From the NCBI GenBank assembly GCA_902558075.1, contig CACECO010000010.1, forward strand, positions 1 to 47,119: a DNA stretch of 47,119 nucleotides. The letters are read 5' to 3'. The notes beneath the pieces are model-generated. The model saw only the letters and a program-made list of their open reading frames with translations, did no database searches and was not told the DNA's origin. How positions within the stretch are numbered: the first letter of the stretch is position 1; every line of letters starts with the position of its first letter. The position numbers were made by a program, and so were the translations under genes. Origin of the DNA: an uncultured Litorivicinus sp. (GTDB lineage: Bacteria > Pseudomonadota > Gammaproteobacteria > Pseudomonadales > Litorivicinaceae). This document shows, in pieces, positions 32,753 to 40,564 of the stretch.

Positions 32753-32928
32753 TTAAGATAAATCTAGTTGAATTGCCTCAGGCTCTTTGCCGAGTCTCGA
32801 TACCTTCACCTTAATATGACCAAAGTCACCCGAATCATTGAACGTCCATTTGAACGCTTCCTTGAGTATGTCTTCAACATCAGCTTGGAAGGCTGGGGTA
32901 ATGCCCTTATACGATACCCGCAAGCTAT
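32753..32928 (-). pseudogene. Short coding remnant on the minus strand
   Basis: From TTG 32928 the minus strand encodes LRVSYKGITPAFQADVEDIL, then KEAFKWTFNDSGDFGHIKV and KVSRLGKEPEAIQLDLS to a stop at 32755-32753. The text is protein-like, but there is no good ribosome site. Just upstream another start (MPKRRSMLLEIK then stop) is out of frame, which suggests a truncated gene. The beginning recurs at 22618-22661. I do not recognise the family. The rest of 32668-33091 holds nothing else I can name. Confidence 0.4.
32885..32922. repeat. Dispersed repeat, copy 2
   Basis: Shares ggaaggctggggtaat and ttatacgatacccgc with 22618-22661, with small indels. It overlaps the start of the minus-strand remnant. 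Confidence 0.6.
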
Positions 32929-33091
32929 TGATTTAAATATATTTTACTTAATTTCTAATAACATACTACGACGTTTAGGCATACCGTAGGCATACTTTGC
33001 AGGGCAATGGGTTTTCCCCAACAAGTGGACGGAGTATAGCTTTTAAGAAAAGCGAGTCAATTTCTTAATGCAGACAGGGTAAAGTTTCAAC

Positions 33092-33607
33092 CTAGGTTGT
33101 TACGCTTTCAAAAATTTGATCCACTTTACTGCGATCTGTCCAGTCAAACTTTCCCTCAATAATGGTGGGCTTGTATCCAGCTTTCATAAGTACTTTTTGA
33201 ATTACCTCTGGCGATTCGCATGTCAAATTTCCCCACTCAGTAGGCTTCGCGTTTAACTTAGATATCAGGGTTTTTGTCCAAAGTTCACTGTTCTGAGGAA
33301 TGTTAAAAAAACCTTCAGCGAACCATTCCAATTCTAAACTTAGCGGATTGGGGCCACTTAAATCCAAATCTTCGTAATCAAATGCGGGGTCAAAATCAAC
33401 TGTTTCAAGAACGATCACTGAGTTATCGCTGATCCGGAACTGGTCGTATACGCCGTTCAATAGTTCAATGAAGTACTCGTCATCGTTAATAGCGTCTCTT
33501 GCTTGTTGCAGTGTTTCAGCACCCGAAGCTTTCAAGCATTTTCTAATGATCTGAAATTCGTCCGGGGTACAAAGCCCGTAGCCGACGGGTCTTTTATCTG
33601 TCCTCAA
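33092..33607 (-). CDS. Hypothetical protein coupled to a small membrane protein
   Basis: The frame is open further upstream, but the likely start is TTG 33607, which overlaps the stop of the preceding gene (TTGA). This gives 171 residues: LRTDKRPVGYGLCTPDEFQI, then an acidic middle (DFDPAFDYEDLDLSGPNP), LELEWFAEGFFNIPQNSELW and a helical end. It has no signal peptide or membrane segment. No family recognised. Composition resembles other islanded cytosolic proteins. Confidence 0.5.
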   Translation of the reverse strand: MRTDKRPVGYGLCTPDEFQIIRKCLKASGAETLQQARDAINDDEYFIELLNGVYDQFRISDNSVIVLETVDFDPAFDYEDLDLSGPNPLSLELEWFAEGFFNIPQNSELWTKTLISKLNAKPTEWGNLTCESPEVIQKVLMKAGYKPTIIEGKFDWTDRSKVDQIFESVTT

Positions 33608-33813
33608 TTTACGAATTTTCCACCACGGTGGTCCCTCATGTCGACGGGTCGCGTCTCGATAACACCGGCAAAAAGTGAACCATCCTCTCGACATATCGCG
33701 ACCTTGTGAATTTGATTGGCATATGCAGGCTCAACAAACACTATATCTTTTGCTGTTTGAATCACTAAACAAACTGCTATCACGGTTAAAACTGCTTTTG
33801 TGTACTGGTCCAT
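33604..33813 (-). CDS. Small exported or anchored protein (69 aa)
   Basis: It begins MDQYTKAVLTVIAVCLVIQT, an uncleaved or cleaved export signal, and continues FVEPAYANQIHKVAICREDG. I recall a family of short hypothetical proteins with the pattern YTK.VLT.IA....IQ and HKVAICDxDG, so it is probably genuine. It ends in an overlap with the TTG start of the 171-residue protein, which implies coupling. Confidence 0.6.
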   Translation of the reverse strand: MDQYTKAVLTVIAVCLVIQTAKDIVFVEPAYANQIHKVAICREDGSLFAGVIETRPVDMRDHRGGKFVN

Positions 33814-33831
33814 GCTTGAAGTCCTCGCTCC

Positions 33832-34122
33832 TTATTCAGAGCGAATCTCATATGATTTAAAAATTGGATCCGCGGATACAAGAGGAGCTATGGCATCAAG
33901 CATTCCGGTGCTTACTCTCCATTCTAAATAAGCCTCTTGATGTGCTTTTGATTCCCATTCTTCAACAAGCAAAATTGAAGACCCATCCTGTTCAGCGTAA
34001 GTCTCAACTGAGATACACCCATCAAAAGCTCGTGTGTCTGGTAATGCCTCTGCCAGACTTGCCAACATGTCGCCTTGCTTACCGTCTTGTAAATGAAACT
34101 CCACTGTAATCATGATGCTCAT
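33832..34122 (-). CDS. Antibiotic biosynthesis monooxygenase (ABM) domain protein
   Basis: The 96-residue protein shows the ABM pattern. It has a first strand ITVEFHLQDGKQGDMLASL, then PDTRAFDGCISVETYAEQDG, SSILLVEEWESKAHQEAYLE, and a C-terminal strand ending in FKSYEI. Members are dimeric barrels acting as quinol or heme monooxygenases, or as scavengers of reactive metabolites. The start is ATG 34122 after AGGAG. It is monocistronic. Confidence 0.85.
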   Translation of the reverse strand: MSIMITVEFHLQDGKQGDMLASLAEALPDTRAFDGCISVETYAEQDGSSILLVEEWESKAHQEAYLEWRVSTGMLDAIAPLVSADPIFKSYEIRSE

Positions 34123-34815
34123 ATTTATTCTCCTCGTTTTGGTACACTACATATAACGCATCTTATCCGTCGTGATCTACCGTTGTGGTAGCAACGACCA
34201 GCGTTTCGGTAGAACTGTGCGGCTTGTTTCATCATTTCTTAATCGTAGTAGTACCACCATTCTTTTGTATTTTTCCCGAAAGTCGGGATCTGTATGCCTC
34301 GTTGCAAAATCAGGTCGCTTGGGACCCTTTCTTGACCATTCCATGACCTCACGCAAATGTCGCCTGTAAATCAGGTTCACCACATTACTGTTTGGTGTTT
34401 TTCGGATTGATCGAGGTTGAATCGGTTTGTTCAGGCTAAAGTGAGAGAGATAGCGGCAATTGGTGGTCGTGAACAAACACCGGAGAGCGTCGGTAATCGA
34501 GCAGACAGAGTGTTGGTTCAGTCGCAGTAATTGCGCGGGCACCGCCTAGCAGTTTTTTTTATATATAGTCTGTTTCTGTCAGCTGTCGCGCGGGCGCGCG
34601 ATGATACCAAGTGTGGGATAGATTGTGGGACACAAACTGAGAATATTTCAATAAATTCAATACTTTATAGAATAAATGAGGCGGACCCTGTCCCCGCCAG
34701 TTCAACTTCTGTAAGCCGAACCAATATTGACTTCCAACGCACAGACTGCCTCAAACCATACTGACTGTCCATACACGAAACCGAAGAATACGTAAAACCA
34801 GCCTCAATTTTTTCT
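34123..34815. other. Stretch without a recognised gene
   Basis: No gene can be supported. A minus-strand frame (34177-34542) includes protein-like EWSRKGPKRPDFATRHTDPD but has no family match. A GC-only dyad (tcgcgc/gcgcga, 34586-34601) and a motif taccaagtgtggga (34605-34618) followed by tgtgggacacaaact (34624-34638) occur here. Part of this motif recurs at 18871-18892 (taccaaatgtgggg...cacaaatt). These may be recombination-site debris. Confidence 0.35.
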
Positions 34816-35152
34816 TCAGTTAATTTTTTCATAAAACTGCTCGATAATGTCGTCCAATTCCGGCACCAAAAAGGGTTTGTGCTCTCGATCAATGAATTGA
34901 GGATGCCAAATATTATCTCAGCAATACGGCCAGTGACTGTTGCTAAGGTGTCAGCATCCCCACCAAGTGAGATTGCGTTTCGTATAGCATCCTCAAACGA
35001 TGTTGCCTCTAGTGCGCAGATGATGGCCTCCGGGACGCCACATTGGCATGTTTCGTCGTATACGTGATCTCGTCGACATGTATCGACATTTCGATCCATG
35101 TCATACCCAAAAAGCTCAGAAGTAGCCTCTCTGGTCGTAGTGGAAACTTCTT
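34816..35152 (-). pseudogene. ADP-ribosylglycohydrolase fragment
   Basis: The minus strand reads ELFGYDMDRNVDTCRRDHVY, VPEAIICALEATSFEDAIRN, then AISLGGDADTLATVTGRIAE. This is the C-terminal catalytic signature of DraG-type ADP-ribosylglycohydrolases, whose two Asp in GGDADT bind magnesium. A 1-nt shift after IIFG is needed to continue with PQFIDREHKPFLVPELDDII and EQFYEKIN before TGA 34818-34816. A TAA at about 35153 closes the frame upstream, and the N-terminal two-thirds are absent. It is therefore a broken remnant. Confidence 0.68.
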
Positions 35153-35187
35153 AAGATTTACGATACTTAAAATCCGATTGACCGCTC

Positions 35188-37065
35188 CTATTCGCGAGGT
35201 AAGCCATATTTCTCGAGCATCCGTTTATACTCCGCCAAGAGGCGTACATCCTTCAGCATACCCAATTGTTTATCGAGTTCTTTTTGAGTAAATGATGGCT
35301 GAATTTTTTTAATATCGTCTACATACCCTTGAGCTTTTTTAAAATCTTGCTCTCGGTCAGCGATCAATGCCAATGTGACCAATGCACGGCTTCCCTGTAA
35401 AGCGAAAATTTCACCAGACTTAGCTTTTTCAACTATGGATAGCGCAACCTCTTCAGCTTCCTCATTTTGTTCCAACATCGCGAGGCTTGTAGCGTATCGG
35501 TTTGCATACCAAGCTGGATGAAAGGGTGAGATACGCATTGCTTCGGCCAACATCTTTTTGGCCTCAAGTGGTTTCATTGAGAGGAGATAAACCGTGCCCG
35601 CCACTGCTAAAACGTCACCTGAGGGAGACCCCATCGTTATCGCCTTTGCCACTTTCTCCTGAGCGGCGGCGTGGTCACGGTCGTACAAGTCAAACCAAGC
35701 CCCCAGCACCAGTGGATTGGGTTGCTGCATGATATCGAAAGCCCGTGCCGCCATTAGACGTCCTTCAGCGATATTATATTTTCGACGTTCCGGGGGTTCC
35801 ATCATTACTTTTTGGAAATATAGCCAGCCCCGGAGAAGATGAGCAGGCCCGCTACTTTCAGAACCTGAATAAACTAGATTTGTTATTTTTTCCATCTCGC
35901 TATGGGCATCCGGCGTCCACTTCAGAAGATGCCTTCGCCCTAATCCGAATAAGCGCATCTCTTCGACCGAGGTCCAGTGTGAGCTGTTGTTTGTCATCCC
36001 TCCTAGTTTTGACGCGAAATTGATTTGGAGATTTTCAAAAACGCTGTTGGTAATGTAATCTTGAAATTCGAATAGTTGCTTTGTCTTACCAGAAAATTTA
36101 TCGACCCACACGATTCGATTTTCGATGGCATCAATTAGTTCAACGTTAACTCTTAGCTTTCCATTAGCCTCCTGAATACTGCCACTTATCAAATATCTTA
36201 CTCCTACTGCATCCGCTATTGCCGATGAATCAAGTCCTTTTTCCGCAACCTTCTTCGCGGAGGTGTTTGAAATCACAAAGACTTCACTGGACCGAGATAT
36301 TTGGTTTGTTATGTTTTCGGCTATCCCCTCTGCAATGAATGCTTTTGTCGAATCGCCAGAAAGATTTTTGAATGGTAAAACGATAAGGGATGGTTTGGTT
36401 GGTAACGTGAAACCAACGACGTTTTCCCGCAGATCTAAATCCGAATTGACCAAATATAAACCCCCGATGGCCAACAGAACTGAAGCCAACACAGCAAGGC
36501 TCACTAACTTTTTTTTGGGTTGAGAAAGTTTCTTCTGTCGTTTCTTGGTGTCATTGATGAGGACATCGAATGCATGGAAGTGGTTCGTCTTTACTTTTTG
36601 CAGGCCTATATCATGGAAGTGCGCATCTATCTTTCCCTGAGCCAGATCATAAATAGTCTTTGAGACGCAAACGCTCCCTGCCTGACAAATTGACTCTAAT
36701 CGAGCAGCAATGTTCACCCCATCACCAAGTAGATTTTCGCCATCTTCGAGAACATCTCCTATATTCACTCCAATACGAAACAACATTCGATCATGAGGTA
36801 ATAGGGCACTATTTTCTGCATACACATGCTTTTGAAACCCAATGACACATTTCAGTGCCTGAACAGCGCTAGCAAATTCAGCGAACACTGAATCACCACC
36901 GGTGTTAAAGATTCGACCACCATGTTCGTTAATCATTGGATCAAGTTGTGATCTATGTTGCTTTAATCTTGCGACTGTATTTGCTTCGTCTTTCTCTATA
37001 GATGCGCTATAGCCAACCACGTCGATGGCGACTATAACCACAAGTTTTCGCTCGCTATCAGTCAT
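35188..37065 (-). CDS. Class III adenylate/guanylate cyclase with TM and TPR-like region
   Basis: The 625-residue protein has an N-terminal class III cyclase domain. The metal-binding Asp residues are D15 in IVAIDVVGYS and D58 in NTGGDSVFAEF; RIGVNIGDV and LLGDGVNIAARLES complete it. One membrane helix follows a Lys-rich stretch (SLAVLASVLLAIGGLYLV near residue 188). A periplasmic or TolB/FlgO-like domain then contains IVLPFKNLSGDSTKAFIAEG and GVRYLISGSIQEANGKLRVN, and the last third is helical TPR-like repeats. This matches the common proteobacterial cyclase-TPR proteins of unknown signal. ATG 37065 is the start. It is monocistronic. Confidence 0.88.
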   Translation of the reverse strand: MTDSERKLVVIVAIDVVGYSASIEKDEANTVARLKQHRSQLDPMINEHGGRIFNTGGDSVFAEFASAVQALKCVIGFQKHVYAENSALLPHDRMLFRIGVNIGDVLEDGENLLGDGVNIAARLESICQAGSVCVSKTIYDLAQGKIDAHFHDIGLQKVKTNHFHAFDVLINDTKKRQKKLSQPKKKLVSLAVLASVLLAIGGLYLVNSDLDLRENVVGFTLPTKPSLIVLPFKNLSGDSTKAFIAEGIAENITNQISRSSEVFVISNTSAKKVAEKGLDSSAIADAVGVRYLISGSIQEANGKLRVNVELIDAIENRIVWVDKFSGKTKQLFEFQDYITNSVFENLQINFASKLGGMTNNSSHWTSVEEMRLFGLGRRHLLKWTPDAHSEMEKITNLVYSGSESSGPAHLLRGWLYFQKVMMEPPERRKYNIAEGRLMAARAFDIMQQPNPLVLGAWFDLYDRDHAAAQEKVAKAITMGSPSGDVLAVAGTVYLLSMKPLEAKKMLAEAMRISPFHPAWYANRYATSLAMLEQNEEAEEVALSIVEKAKSGEIFALQGSRALVTLALIADREQDFKKAQGYVDDIKKIQPSFTQKELDKQLGMLKDVRLLAEYKRMLEKYGLPRE

Positions 37066-37446
37066 AGCTGTATCTACCCTTAATCTTTGATGTTATTGAC
37101 GGCCGTTCCGGTTCAAGACTAAAGAAAATTGGGCTTAAATTACACTGGGCCCTGTGGAGGATGGAAAGAGGGCAGTTACCGGTAGTCATTTTCAAACCAA
37201 TGTATTCACAATGGTCTCCAAGGATCATAACCTTGAATCCGCAATTGCAAAGCTAAACTTCAACTGGGCTCTATTTACGCTCCTCGGATGACCTTCAATG
37301 TTGGCCGTGACACCAAAAGAGTTGAGTTGGATCAGTCCCTTACAAACCCCTTGTCTTCGCTTGTCAGCTGCCGTGCGGATACCCAGTTATACCAACAGGA
37401 TAGTCCGGACTTGCGAATTCGAGATCGTCAAATTGGAAGTACAAAA
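37066..37446. other. Intergenic stretch without a gene
   Basis: Only spurious frames are seen. A short segment, ttgagttggatcagtccc (about 37321-37338), resembles 18932-18949 with one mismatch. I see no promoter or terminator that I would defend. Confidence 0.35.
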
Positions 37447-37731
37447 TCAACCTATGAAGTAATTGCCAATCTGCGCAATCGTCGTCGTTGACGATACATC
37501 AGCACCAGCAGCTTCCCTGATAGCAACGATATCTGGTCTCTCGCCAAATGTTTTCATGAAAGAGGGGTCCTGTGCCTCGACCAAAACATAAACCGCAGTT
37601 TCATCGGCATCACATCCAGCCCAAAGAATTTTTGAGCCAACTTCATTCATTTGGGGCTCAAGATCGTTGGCCATTTTGGACCAAGTCTCCCAGCCTTTTG
37701 ATATGTTAATTGTTACTAGCATAGTGGCCAT
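37447..37731 (-). CDS. DUF3764-like small barrel protein
   Basis: The 94-residue protein starts at ATG 37731 after AGGAA. Its pattern is MLVTINISKGWETWSKMAND, ILWAGCDADETAVYVLVEAQ, DPSFMKTFGERPDIV, and a C-terminal helix-strand. This resembles DUF3764 and ABM-like dimeric barrels. No catalytic residues are assigned. It is another of the small barrel proteins scattered through this region. Confidence 0.55.
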   Translation of the reverse strand: MATMLVTINISKGWETWSKMANDLEPQMNEVGSKILWAGCDADETAVYVLVEAQDPSFMKTFGERPDIVAIREAAGADVSSTTTIAQIGNYFIG

Positions 37732-37944
37732 GCTTAATTTCCTATTTTCTAAGTAAAGATTTTGATTTTCACAATCGTACTTGATTATCCAATGGGTAAG
37801 AGTTTGCCAAGACCTTCGTACAAAAGCATCCTTCTTCTATAAGCATCGTTCAGTTCTTCCTCGCATAGGTACATGGTGTGTCACATTGGAGCGGATAGGA
37901 ACAGTGTATTGCCTTGTGCAGTTTTGATTATTATGGAGCAGACA

Positions 37945-37995
37945 GTGAAGAAGTTCTCAAGCTGTAAAACCTGTCTGATTGTTTTCGCCGCACTT
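37945..37995 (+). repeat. Leader cassette copy D (divergent)
   Basis: Encodes VKKFSSCKTCLIVFAAL. It is less similar than the other copies and has a GTG start and a lipobox behind it. Confidence 0.65.
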
Positions 37996-38196
37996 TCGCT
38001 TGTAGGTTGTGGCGAGACCATCAAGACAGCAGTCAAAAAGAGTGATGAGCTCATTTACGAACATGCTGACAAGGTTGCTCGTAAAGATGAAGTCACTGGC
38101 TGTCTTTTGTTAGAGCGGTGTGAGGCAATGAAAAAGTTTTACCTTTGCAAACTGTGCGTGATTGTCTTTGGTGCTTTATCGGTCACGCTTACGTAA
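37945..38196 (+). CDS. Small lipoprotein whose frame runs into a second leader copy
   Basis: The start is GTG 37945, 6 nt after GGAG. The protein begins VKKFSSCKTCLIVFAALSLV, a divergent copy of the repeated leader ending in a lipobox (LVGC). A short mature part follows (ETIKTAVKKSDELIYEHADK). Without a stop it then enters a full second leader copy, MKKFYLCKLCVIVFGAL, and ends six residues later (SVTLT, stop 38194-38196). The total is 83 residues. Either the lipoprotein lost its own stop when another gene's head was joined to it, or the second leader is a separate start (38128) for a gene that has lost its body. Confidence 0.5.
   Translation: MKKFSSCKTCLIVFAALSLVGCGETIKTAVKKSDELIYEHADKVARKDEVTGCLLLERCEAMKKFYLCKLCVIVFGALSVTLT
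38128..38178 (+). repeat. Leader cassette copy E (orphan)
   Basis: Encodes MKKFYLCKLCVIVFGAL and is followed by a stop after five more residues. This copy heads no protein and shows that the leader DNA exists apart from any particular gene. Confidence 0.75.
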
Positions 38197-38284
38197 GATC
38201 AGAGTGGCTTGCAACATTGCTAGTGAGCCCTAAACAGACCCAAATCCTCGAATATCTGTTGGCGAGGTGCAAGTAAGGAATGAC

Positions 38285-40564
38285 ATGAAACAGCCCACTA
38301 CCCCTATTTTACGCGATATTGTTTTAGTCGGTGGCGGTCACACTCATGTGGGTGTGCTTCGAAATTTTGCGATGAAAAAAATGCCTGGTGTGCGTCTTAC
38401 TGTGATTTGTCGCGACACGCATACGCCTTATTCGGGTATGTTACCCGGCTATGTAGCAGGTCACTATCAATACGATGACGTACATATTGATTTGCGTCGA
38501 TTGGCGGAGTTTGCCGATGCGCGGTTTTTTCGTAGCGAAGTAGTGGGTCTTGATCGTCACACCGACCAAGTCCTCTGCAGTGATCGCCCACCCGTGCGCT
38601 ATGATCGGCTGTCTATAAATATTGGCTCAACCCCTAATCGCACCGAAATTGGCAGTGAGGGCACTCGAACCATCCCAGTGAAGCCCATTGGTGAATTCAA
38701 CGCACGTTGGCTAGCATTATTAGCTCGGGCGCAAACGCAGCCCGGATCGATGCACATTGCCTTGGTGGGTGGTGGCGCCGGTGGAGTTGAATTGATTCTC
38801 GCCATGCATAAACGCCTGCGCCATGAATTAAGTCTTCTCGATAAAGATCCCAATACACTAAAGTTTAGTTTATTCACGCGAGGCGCTTCGATCTTGCCTA
38901 CGCATAATCACTCAGTACAGCAAAGGTTTATACAGACTCTTCGATGTCGTGGTATAGCATTGCATGCTAATGCTGCTGTCGTAGCCGTTGATGACTCTGG
39001 CCTAACAACCGTCAATGGTGAGTACCATTCGGTTGATGAAGTGATTTGGGTGACTCGGGCCGGTGGCGCGAGTTGGCTTAAAGAGACGGGTCTGTCACTC
39101 GATGCTGATGGGTTTATCGAGGTCACCAATACGCTGCAAACAATCACAGATCAAAATATTTTTGCGGCAGGTGACGTAGCCACTATGGTTAACCATCCCC
39201 GCGAAAAAGCTGGCGTCTTTGCCGTGCGTCAGGGTCAGCCACTAGCACGCAATCTGCGCCGGTCGCTCGAGAATAACTCGCTTCGAGACTATCATCCGCA
39301 GCGCAATTGGCTGGCGTTGATCAGTACTGGCGATAAATATGCGGTGGCTTCACGTGGTAACTTTTATGCTGCAGGTGCCTGGCTATGGCGGTGGAAAGAC
39401 TTCATTGACCGACGCTTCATGGCGAAGTTCAACGATTTACCTGCTATGGAGGACAACGCGAGTTCGCCGGTTCATTCCAAAGTAGCGTTGGCGGGCGAGG
39501 AAGCTCAGCAGGCTATTTCAGCAATCGCCATGCGCTGCGGCGGCTGTGGTGCAAAAGTTGGTGCCTCAACATTAAATAGAGCACTAAGTGTCTTACGGCC
39601 GGTGGAGCGCGACGATGTATTGATCGGTTTACATGCTCCTGATGATGCTGCAGTTGTTCGCGTGCCTCATGGCAAAGCTGTGGTGCATTCGGTCGACTTC
39701 TTTCGTTCGTTTATTGATGACCCCTATATCTTTGGACAAATCGCGGCGAACCATGCCCTTGGCGATATCTTTGCGATGGGCGCCGAGGCACAATCTTCGA
39801 CCGCTATTGCAACTGTTCCACAAGGCCTCGAATCCAAAGTAGAAGACACCCTGTTTCAAATGATGTCGGGCGCTATCGATGTCCTCAATGATGCCAACTG
39901 CGCCCTAGTTGGAGGCCACACCGGCGAAGGCCAAGAACTTGCATTGGGCTTCGCTATTAATGGTCTAATTGATGATCGATCGGATGAGATAATGCGTAAA
40001 GGAGGCATGCGTCCCGGTGACGTCTTGATCCTGACGAAGCCTATCGGCACCGGTACTTTGTTTGCCGCGCACGCTCGTCTAGAGGCAAAGGGTCGTTGGA
40101 TAGACGATGCTTTACAATCAATGCGCCACTCGAATCGTTTGGCGGCTGAATGTCTCCGTCGGTTCGAGGCAACTGCTTGCACAGATTTGACAGGCTTTGG
40201 GTTGCTGGGACACCTGGTTGAAATGACAAGGCCTTCCGAGGTTGATGCCACCATCTATCTGTCAGCTTTGCCAATTTTAGAGGGTGCTGAAAAGACCGCG
40301 GGAGCCGGAATTTTGAGTTCTTTACAACCAGCTAATGTGCGTTTACGCCGAGCGATTCGCAAAGTGGAGACGATGGTCAAGCATCCACGCTATCCTTTGG
40401 TATTTGATCCACAAACTGCTGGTGGCTTGTTGGCTAGCGTGGCCGCCGACCATGCAGATGCTTGTGTGCGCGAGCTCATCTCACTTGGTTACTCCCAAAC
40501 TCGCATAATTGGTGCCATCCATCCAAAGGGAGATAGCCTTGAACCTATTACTCTACTCCACTGA
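38285..40564 (+). CDS. selD: NADH-dehydrogenase-like / selenophosphate synthetase fusion (SenC/SelD)
   Basis: The 759-residue protein starts at ATG 38285, 5 nt after AAGGA. Residues 1-400 form an FAD/NAD(P) oxidoreductase of the type II NADH dehydrogenase kind: DIVLVGGGHTHVGVL at the N-terminus, IALVGGGAGGVELILAM near residue 160, and IFAAGDVATM near residue 295. Residues about 415-755 are selenophosphate synthetase. The catalytic pair is in CGGCGAKVG (residues about 418-426; Cys and Lys, no Sec), followed by the metal Asp in APDDAAVV, VDFFRSFIDDPY, and ANHALGDIFAMGA. It makes selenophosphate from selenide and ATP. The oxidoreductase half may supply reduced selenium. Beside senB and senA it fills the senC role. 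It converges on senB with a 17-nt overlap. Confidence 0.93.
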   Translation: MKQPTTPILRDIVLVGGGHTHVGVLRNFAMKKMPGVRLTVICRDTHTPYSGMLPGYVAGHYQYDDVHIDLRRLAEFADARFFRSEVVGLDRHTDQVLCSDRPPVRYDRLSINIGSTPNRTEIGSEGTRTIPVKPIGEFNARWLALLARAQTQPGSMHIALVGGGAGGVELILAMHKRLRHELSLLDKDPNTLKFSLFTRGASILPTHNHSVQQRFIQTLRCRGIALHANAAVVAVDDSGLTTVNGEYHSVDEVIWVTRAGGASWLKETGLSLDADGFIEVTNTLQTITDQNIFAAGDVATMVNHPREKAGVFAVRQGQPLARNLRRSLENNSLRDYHPQRNWLALISTGDKYAVASRGNFYAAGAWLWRWKDFIDRRFMAKFNDLPAMEDNASSPVHSKVALAGEEAQQAISAIAMRCGGCGAKVGASTLNRALSVLRPVERDDVLIGLHAPDDAAVVRVPHGKAVVHSVDFFRSFIDDPYIFGQIAANHALGDIFAMGAEAQSSTAIATVPQGLESKVEDTLFQMMSGAIDVLNDANCALVGGHTGEGQELALGFAINGLIDDRSDEIMRKGGMRPGDVLILTKPIGTGTLFAAHARLEAKGRWIDDALQSMRHSNRLAAECLRRFEATACTDLTGFGLLGHLVEMTRPSEVDATIYLSALPILEGAEKTAGAGILSSLQPANVRLRRAIRKVETMVKHPRYPLVFDPQTAGGLLASVAADHADACVRELISLGYSQTRIIGAIHPKGDSLEPITLLH

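Noticed and set aside
34177-34542. 121-codon minus-strand frame
   Set aside because: A short part is protein-like, but there is no ribosome site or family match, so it is noted only in the gap entry.
34816-35152. Intact ADP-ribosylation toxin-antitoxin pair
   Set aside because: Only the C-terminal third of an ADP-ribosylglycohydrolase is present, frameshifted, and no DarT- or ART-like partner lies beside it.
37288-37491. 67-codon plus-strand frame
   Set aside because: It overlaps the end of the DUF3764-like gene on the other strand and has no ribosome site or recognisable features.
12517-38200. Chromosomal integron with attC sites
   Set aside because: Many small unrelated genes suggested it, but gene directions are mixed, no integron integrase is present and I could not find matching core sites between genes.
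39856-40254. 132-codon minus-strand frame inside selD
   Set aside because: Antisense to the conserved SelD domain; the Arg/Ser/Pro-rich text is typical of shadow frames.
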